Shown piece by piece: positions 58,548-64,000 of a DNA stretch of 64,000 bases. The notes under the pieces were generated by a model. It worked only from the letters and a program-made list of their open reading frames with translations. It did no database searches and had not been told where the DNA came from. Source of the DNA: Galerina marginata (lineage: Eukaryota > Basidiomycota > Agaricomycetes > Agaricales > Galerinaceae). Position 1 is the stretch's first letter, and every line of letters starts with the position of its first letter. Where the stretch lies: NCBI GenBank assembly GCA_023014335.1, contig JAECYW010000029.1:434001-498000 (forward strand), read 5' to 3'. The position numbers were made by a program, and so were the translations under genes.

Positions 58548-61500
58548 CTATTCCTCGACCAAGTCTTGATGATTGCAATGAAGGTCCAGTTTGGCGACCA
58601 AAGTGATCCATGAAGGGCAGCTCATTTCACGATCCAGTTTGAGCTGGACGCAATGTGCGAGGCTGGGAAATACCGCGCGCAGACGCTCCTGTATGTCGAT
58701 GAGCTTTCTTCTAGCCTCGATTCCTTCTTTGTGTCGTCCGGAAGCACAAAGAAGAACACCTTGCGAGAGTAGGATCCATGCAAATTTTGGATACAGACCG
58801 TTGCATGCCTGTGCACGTTGTTCGTAGTAAGCGCCAGCCTCAGATATTAGGTCCAGCGCTCGAGAAAGGTTGTCATTGGCGGCGAGACGCAAGGAAAGGT
58901 TGTGGAGGGTATCCATATGGGTTGAGTGGATATCTTGCCAGGGAAATATTTGATTTGTTAATTTAACCTTCATGATTTCGTCTAGGCTTTCTTGGGCAAG
59001 ACACACTGCCTCGACCTCGTTTCCGATATCGGCGCGAGCCTCAGACAGAGATCGAAGACACTCTGAGAGATTTACGAGATGATCCAATCGGTCGGGTAGG
59101 CCCTCCGCTGTAATGATACCGGTACGACATAAGTTCATAGCTTCTTGTAAGCCATTAATCGCCACTTCAGCCTCATCGGTGAATTGCTGTACTGTAAACG
59201 CGACTTGCAGGCACCAGACAAGGGCAGAGGTATCTTCAAGTTCGGTCCCACGAATGACTGAAACTGCATCTTGACTGGCGGTAAAGGCATCGGAATACCG
59301 TCCAACATCAAAAAGAGATTCAGCACGATTAGCAATCATCAATGCCAGTAATCCGACAATGTCAGGGTGTGAAGATAATTTCTTCCCAATATCAATAGCT
59401 TCCTTCAAAGGGGCCAAGGCCATCTCTGGATATCCCTGGGCGAGAAGCACAAAGGCCATTTGCTGAAGACATTGCATATGCATTTCCACGGCAGATGGTG
59501 TGTCTGCTGGAACATTCTCATACCAATCCAGCGCTTCTTGAATGGCGACACTAGCTTCTGTGAGTCGATCGAACCTGGCCAAATTGCGAGAATAAATGTA
59601 GGTGGCATAAATGAGGGTCTGTTCTCTCTCGTCTGGGAATATTTTGATCAACTCGTTTGAATAATGAATCACACTTTGTCCCCGTTCCACAGACTCTGTC
59701 TCATTGTCTGAGAACCTGGAAATTCGTATCTGCAGGCGTATAAACGCAACATACCTGCAGAGGATGCTAGGTTGGTCTTGAATAACAGACTGGTAAAGGC
59801 CAAATGCTTCATGACCTGCATCAAATGCTTGCTTGTATTCATCGGCATCAAAGAGGATATCGGAAAGCAAATACAGGCCTTTAGCCAGATATTTCTTGTA
59901 CCGGCCAGGGTCTTGGAAGGCCAACGTACGGTATTGCATGATACCTGTTTGAGCTTCGTGAATTGCTTTTGGATATCGCCCGGCAAGCTGGAAATCATAT
60001 GCTAGGTCATAATGAGCATAAGCTTCGAGGTGAGAGGGAGATTTATGAATAGCTTGATAAAGGTTGACTAATTCCCTGCGGGAAATGGCTGCCTCATCAT
60101 GACGTTCCAAGGAGCGAAGGGCATCCGAAACTTTATCCAGAGCACTTGCGAAGCGGAGCCTATCTTCGTCTACTTCCTTGACCAAACTTGTCACTTCTTT
60201 CCATACCAGGAGAGCATCGTCGTATTGCGCCAGTTCTTCCAAAAGAGCGGCATTTTGCCAAAGTACATAGCACAGCTCCGTGCCGTATTGTTGCTCATCC
60301 TTTTTGAAATATTTCCTAAAAATGGATACCGATTCTTGGGACATTGGAAGTGCGTCAGTAGGCGGCAGGAAATCACGAAAATCATCTTCCAAAACTTGGT
60401 AGAGTGCACGCGCCCGGTCCAAATCCATGCGATCAGGGTAGAGAGGAAGAAGAAAATCTAGAATTTCTAGCGCTCTCTGTTGTGCCTGGAAAGCCTCTGC
60501 AAACCGCCCGACTTTTCGAAGACTGGCTGAGAACTGTTGCAGAGCTTCACCGTAGTCATATACTGCTGAACTGGGTGAGAGCTGATGGAGGGCTTGAGCA
60601 TAATGTTGCACCGCAGAATTGGAAGAATTATCTAAAATCTCCACCGATTTTCTGGCTATTTGCAATGCGTCATTGGTAAGATTGCTGCTTGCAACGACAT
60701 TGTCAAAAAAACGGACGGCCTCTTCGGCTTCTTGCAGCAATTCGAGGGAATCTCTTTCAAATGAAGTCATCGAAGCAGATATCTGCAACGCATTAGGCAA
60801 TAGGAGCTTTATATCCAAGGACACAGATGGTATTTGCAGAGACCGACAAATAGCAATGGCTTCACTAATCGAAGAAAGAGCATCATTCACATTATCATTG
60901 ATCATGGAGTGGGCATAGGCCAGGATAGAGAGAGATTGGGCAAGATGAGGCAAATATGTGGTCGGGTAATTGGTAACCAAGGTCCGATAGAGCTTTACAG
61001 CCCATGCCCCGATGAGAGCCGACTCATGATACATGTCTAGATCAAGCAAGTCGGATGCGAGGCTCTTCAATGCTCCCGCACCCAATTGCACAGACAGGGT
61101 GGTGGAGTCCCCTTGGAGAATGGTCTGAATCTGCAAGGCTTGCATAGTAATATCTTGCCGCAGAATAAATCGATCATTCTCGACAATCAAAATTGCTGGG
61201 AATGCCTGAAAAGGAAGCAGGTAGTCTCCCATTGGTTCTTCAACTGGATATGATGCAGTTGACGATAGCTTCTCCATAAGTGCGTTGATTGCATTGATTT
61301 GAAGGCAAAGATAGGCATCGGAAATAAAGTCAGAAGACATTTGAATTTTGGGAGGTAATTTTGATAGTGTCGCCGAGCTGCTTCCAAGAAAATTGATGAT
61401 GCGTTCATTAGAAACCGTAGTTGAGATTTCATTCCGAATTATATTGGAAGATTGAGTCCTGGTATTGCTTGAATTGACAAGTCGTTTCTCAATTCTCATC

Positions 61501-62088
61501 ATAGAAAACAGCTATAGCAGAAGGTCAGGAAGATCTGAATAAAAGTCAAATTTTAAGGATGCACCATGAATTGAGTATAGCACCGATTAATCCGATTCAT
61601 GAGCTCCTTGATCTCTGATTGGACCTTGTTACAATTCTTCCATGCCACAAATGTGGCCTTGAACTTGTCGAATTTCTTCCTTGCAGTTACTGGCCTAATT
61701 CCAGAGCATTTATCGTAGACAGACTCCATGTCCCTGGCATCATTTAGTCAACGAAAGTACCCTCATAGTTTGGCTAATCCTTTACCTGATCAATTCAGAC
61801 AGGGCAACTTTCATGTCATTTGCGCTGCTCAGAATTTCCTCTTGTTCGTCACAGAATCGTTTGAGCTGATCCAGAGTTTGGCGGACTTGGGTAGCCAGCA
61901 TTTCAGCATTGCGAATGTTCTCGGCGGGCTGCGTCGAGGATCGGTCAATTTAGATAAATCGCCATTGATACGAACTTAGAAAGGCAGACCTTGGAGAAAG
62001 ACTGTTCAAGCTTCTGGAGTATTTCACCCAGATCCTTCACGGCCGTAGCCAGAGTGACCGTGGCAAGAGCGATGGATAAAGGATCCAT
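58548..62088 (-). CDS. MLKL/HeLo-like N-terminal helical region plus TPR repeats, copy 2
   Basis: Paralogue of the gene at 29069-32611 with the same four-exon layout: 62088-61990, 61928-61786, 61733-61565 and 61511-58548. Every splice site sits at the equivalent position, and the product is about 1124 residues. In exon 4 the ATG of copy 1 is CTG, but the frame is entered by splicing from exon 3, so this does no harm. The N-terminal helical region is kept (MDPLSIALATVTLATAVKDL, QVRQTLDQLKRFCDEQEEIL, KNCNKVQSEIKELMNRINRC, MRIEKR). The TPR part has GRYPKAIHEAQTGIMQYRTL, FDADEYKQAFDAGHEAFGLY and GRYSDAFTASQDAV. By eye about four residues in five agree with copy 1 over the region I compared, with no stop or frameshift in either. 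Both copies therefore look under selection. No ATPase motif is seen here either. Confidence 0.88.
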
Positions 62089-63885
62089 TGGTCAAAGGTT
62101 AAGGAAGAGGACGTCGGCGCTTGATTTTCCAAGTACAGCGCCCAAGCCCTATTGCACAGCCCTTGCAATTATCGTAACCTCCGACCTTTCCGCGTGTTTG
62201 GTTAATTTTGTGTATCTGTACTTGGATCTGAACGCATTCCTTGAGGTGCCGAGACGGCTATGTAAATTTATCACAAATGCTTCCCACCAGATACTAGTAT
62301 CACAGCTTTCTTGCCGAAACTCACTCTTCTAGAACACCTGAGTTCGGGATTAACGCGTTGAATGCTTCTTCTGTTTTAACTTGGGGAAGGTATAGGAACC
62401 GAATATGTGGGTAACGGTCCTACTCAAGGATGACGATGGGTATCGGCTCAAGGAACATCACTCCCAGTGGTGAGCCCACGTTGGAGATTGCTCCACCGTC
62501 AAATTTGGACCTGCAGCTGCTATTGAATCTTCGTAAACATTGTCCAACTCTCGTTTTCACCATACATGGTGCAATTCGGCGGTCCTCTCGGATCTCTCCA
62601 CATGGGAATTACATGGGAATGACGAGTAACTTAAGGCATTTTTATTATTCGGGGCTCGTTCATATCTTGTTAACACGTACTACAGCCGCTTGCGAGAATC
62701 GTACCACTGCTTCGTGGCTCCTGTTAAGGATCGAGGGAGAATTTTACATGGGAAAAACGGAGTGACGGTGAGGGTGGGCGAGGAATAAAAGAATGGATTC
62801 CTTACATTGCGAAACTTAGTACGGGGATGTCAATTTCGGCAGACGAATAATCCCAGCTTCGGCGGGATAGAAGGCGAATGGACTACAATGTTCTGGTCGA
62901 TCGCTTCCAGGACGGTGAATGTGAATAGGTGACGGTGAGGAATAAGTTAGCCTTACAAGTAGTGTTTAACATAGAGTACGTACATGTGTTTGGAGAAGTC
63001 GGGAGCGACCCACATACTTGTTAGAGCTGTCCATTCAAATTTACGTGACTGACGAAAACGGACTTGGTGGAGGTAGACCTCGTCGTATGAGCTCTCAGTC
63101 CGCGTGAATGGGAAAGACCTTGAGAGAAAGATTAGTATTGCTAGCGTGAATAGAAAATAACGCACGCGGCGTGGAAGGCAAGAGGCGGCGGCAGTAGATA
63201 TTCGAGGAGCTCGTGTCGAAAATTCAAAAGAGCAATTCGATGATATGCCCACCGCAGGGGAAGGGCAATGCCGACGAACCTTGTGTTGAGTCGTTTTATT
63301 TCATTTAGAACGCGATTTGACAAGGTAAAGAGGTGGGGGACTGTTGTCCAAAAAACTTATCGCGCTAGATCTAGAGAGATAAAGGGCATCCAATCCGGGT
63401 ATGAGCTGTCGGTGTAGGTTTCCAAACTCTAACTTATTGGGCTTAATTGAGGGAACGGTTCGATAGCCCCAAACAAGGTAAAACTGATATTTAAAAGATC
63501 TCGAGAATTGAGCAAACTGTCGCAGAAATATGGAACTGAACACACAAGAATCAAGTCAACATCCCTCCACCTTTTGGAATACTGCTGCCAAAAATGTCTG
63601 CATGAAGAGAATAAAAGTTAACCTCTGCTGTAAATGAGCGGTAGCAAGTCGACGTACGAGCGGGGACGAAGAGGAGAAGTTCGACGCTTTGCACGGCTAT
63701 AGTTTACAGACACTTGGTACAAAACATAGCCAAAAACAGTGTACTAGCAAGTATAAGTCGAAATGGAGGTGTAATACACGAAAGGACACACACCTGTCAA
63801 CTATCTGCATACCTTTTGTGCGGCCAAATTCCAATCAAGCGAGAATTGGCTCTGCCTTGAATGCGACGACGGTGGATTTATGAAG
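58548..63885. repeat. segmental duplication, right copy
   Basis: Direct copy of 29069-34310, about 29.5 kb away. Non-coding upstream blocks shared include GTCCGCGTGAA (63.1 kb), GAGGCGGCGGC, ATCGCGCTAGA (63.36 kb), GAGCTGTCGGTGTAG (63.4 kb) and GACGGTGGA..ATGA near 63.87 kb. Confidence 0.85.
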
Positions 63886-63924
63886 GCTAGGACCATCTGA
63901 TCAAGGAGAGTTAACAACAGCGCC

Positions 63925-64000
63925 CGCGCCCATCTACATCGCCATCAGTCCCGCTGGCCCAGACTCATGTAGATGAAGAACCATAAAAAGGCCAAGTCAT
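63925..64000 (+). repeat. dispersed repeat family A fragment, copy 4 (runs off the window)
   Basis: The last 70 bp match 56338-56405 of copy 3: TCTACATCGCC, TCAG, CCGCTG, CAGACTCATGT / CAGGCTCATGT, ACCATAAAA / CCCATAAAA and GCCAAG. Same orientation. The rest lies beyond the window. Confidence 0.65.

Noticed and set aside
61500..61511. Loss of the ATG at the start of the long open frame in TPR copy 2 (CTG instead)
   Set aside because: The true start is in exon 1 (62088). The position is internal, so the change is a harmless Met-to-Leu.

Overview
This is a nuclear genome segment from a filamentous fungus, most likely a mushroom-forming basidiomycete (Agaricomycetes). The clues are genes cut by many introns of about 45-75 bp with GT..AG ends (one GC..AG), families typical of mushroom genomes (DUF6533, DUF6534, RTA1-like, choice-of-anchor B, Ulp1-type proteases linked to transposons, expanded TPR proteins), and long gene-poor stretches full of decayed repeats. 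There is no sign of bacterial, organellar or plasmid sequence. All calls come from reading the sequence by eye. Splice sites were inferred from reading-frame continuity and family resemblance, and no database search was run.

Layout. A short 3' gene fragment (2-151, +) is followed by an MFS transporter (552-3128, -). A DUF6534 membrane protein (7199-8743, -), an RTA1-like seven-helix membrane protein (11846-13188, +) and a secreted choice-of-anchor-B/LVIVD protein (14359-16498, +) come next. A dispersed repeat, family A, occupies about 17.7-19.3 kb. Then come a small secreted cysteine-containing protein (19739-20659, -) and a Git1-like glycerophosphodiester transporter (23935-26716, +) lying between two direct repeats, family B. 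A large protein with an MLKL/HeLo-like N-terminal region and TPRs (29069-32611, -) is followed by a foldback repeat (about 36.0-36.4 kb), a DUF6533 membrane protein (36877-38560, +) and a second family A copy (40.0-41.0 kb). A HET-C heterokaryon-incompatibility-type gene follows (41894-45407, -), then a transposon-derived Ulp1-like gene pair (48669-51129, +), a long expanded family A block (52.5-56.6 kb) and a second copy of the TPR gene (58548-62088, -). The window ends in a further family A fragment.

Together, the main themes are membrane transport (MFS, RTA1, Git1), secretion, and a probable self/non-self or cell-death neighbourhood. The latter comprises two paralogues that join a MLKL/HeLo-like helical N-terminus directly to TPR repeats without a recognisable NACHT/NB-ARC ATPase, plus a complete HET-C gene with an unusual amphipathic C-terminal repeat tail. 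The two TPR genes are the core of a direct segmental duplication of about 5.3 kb. The rest of the window is mostly repeat relics and shows no convincing genes.
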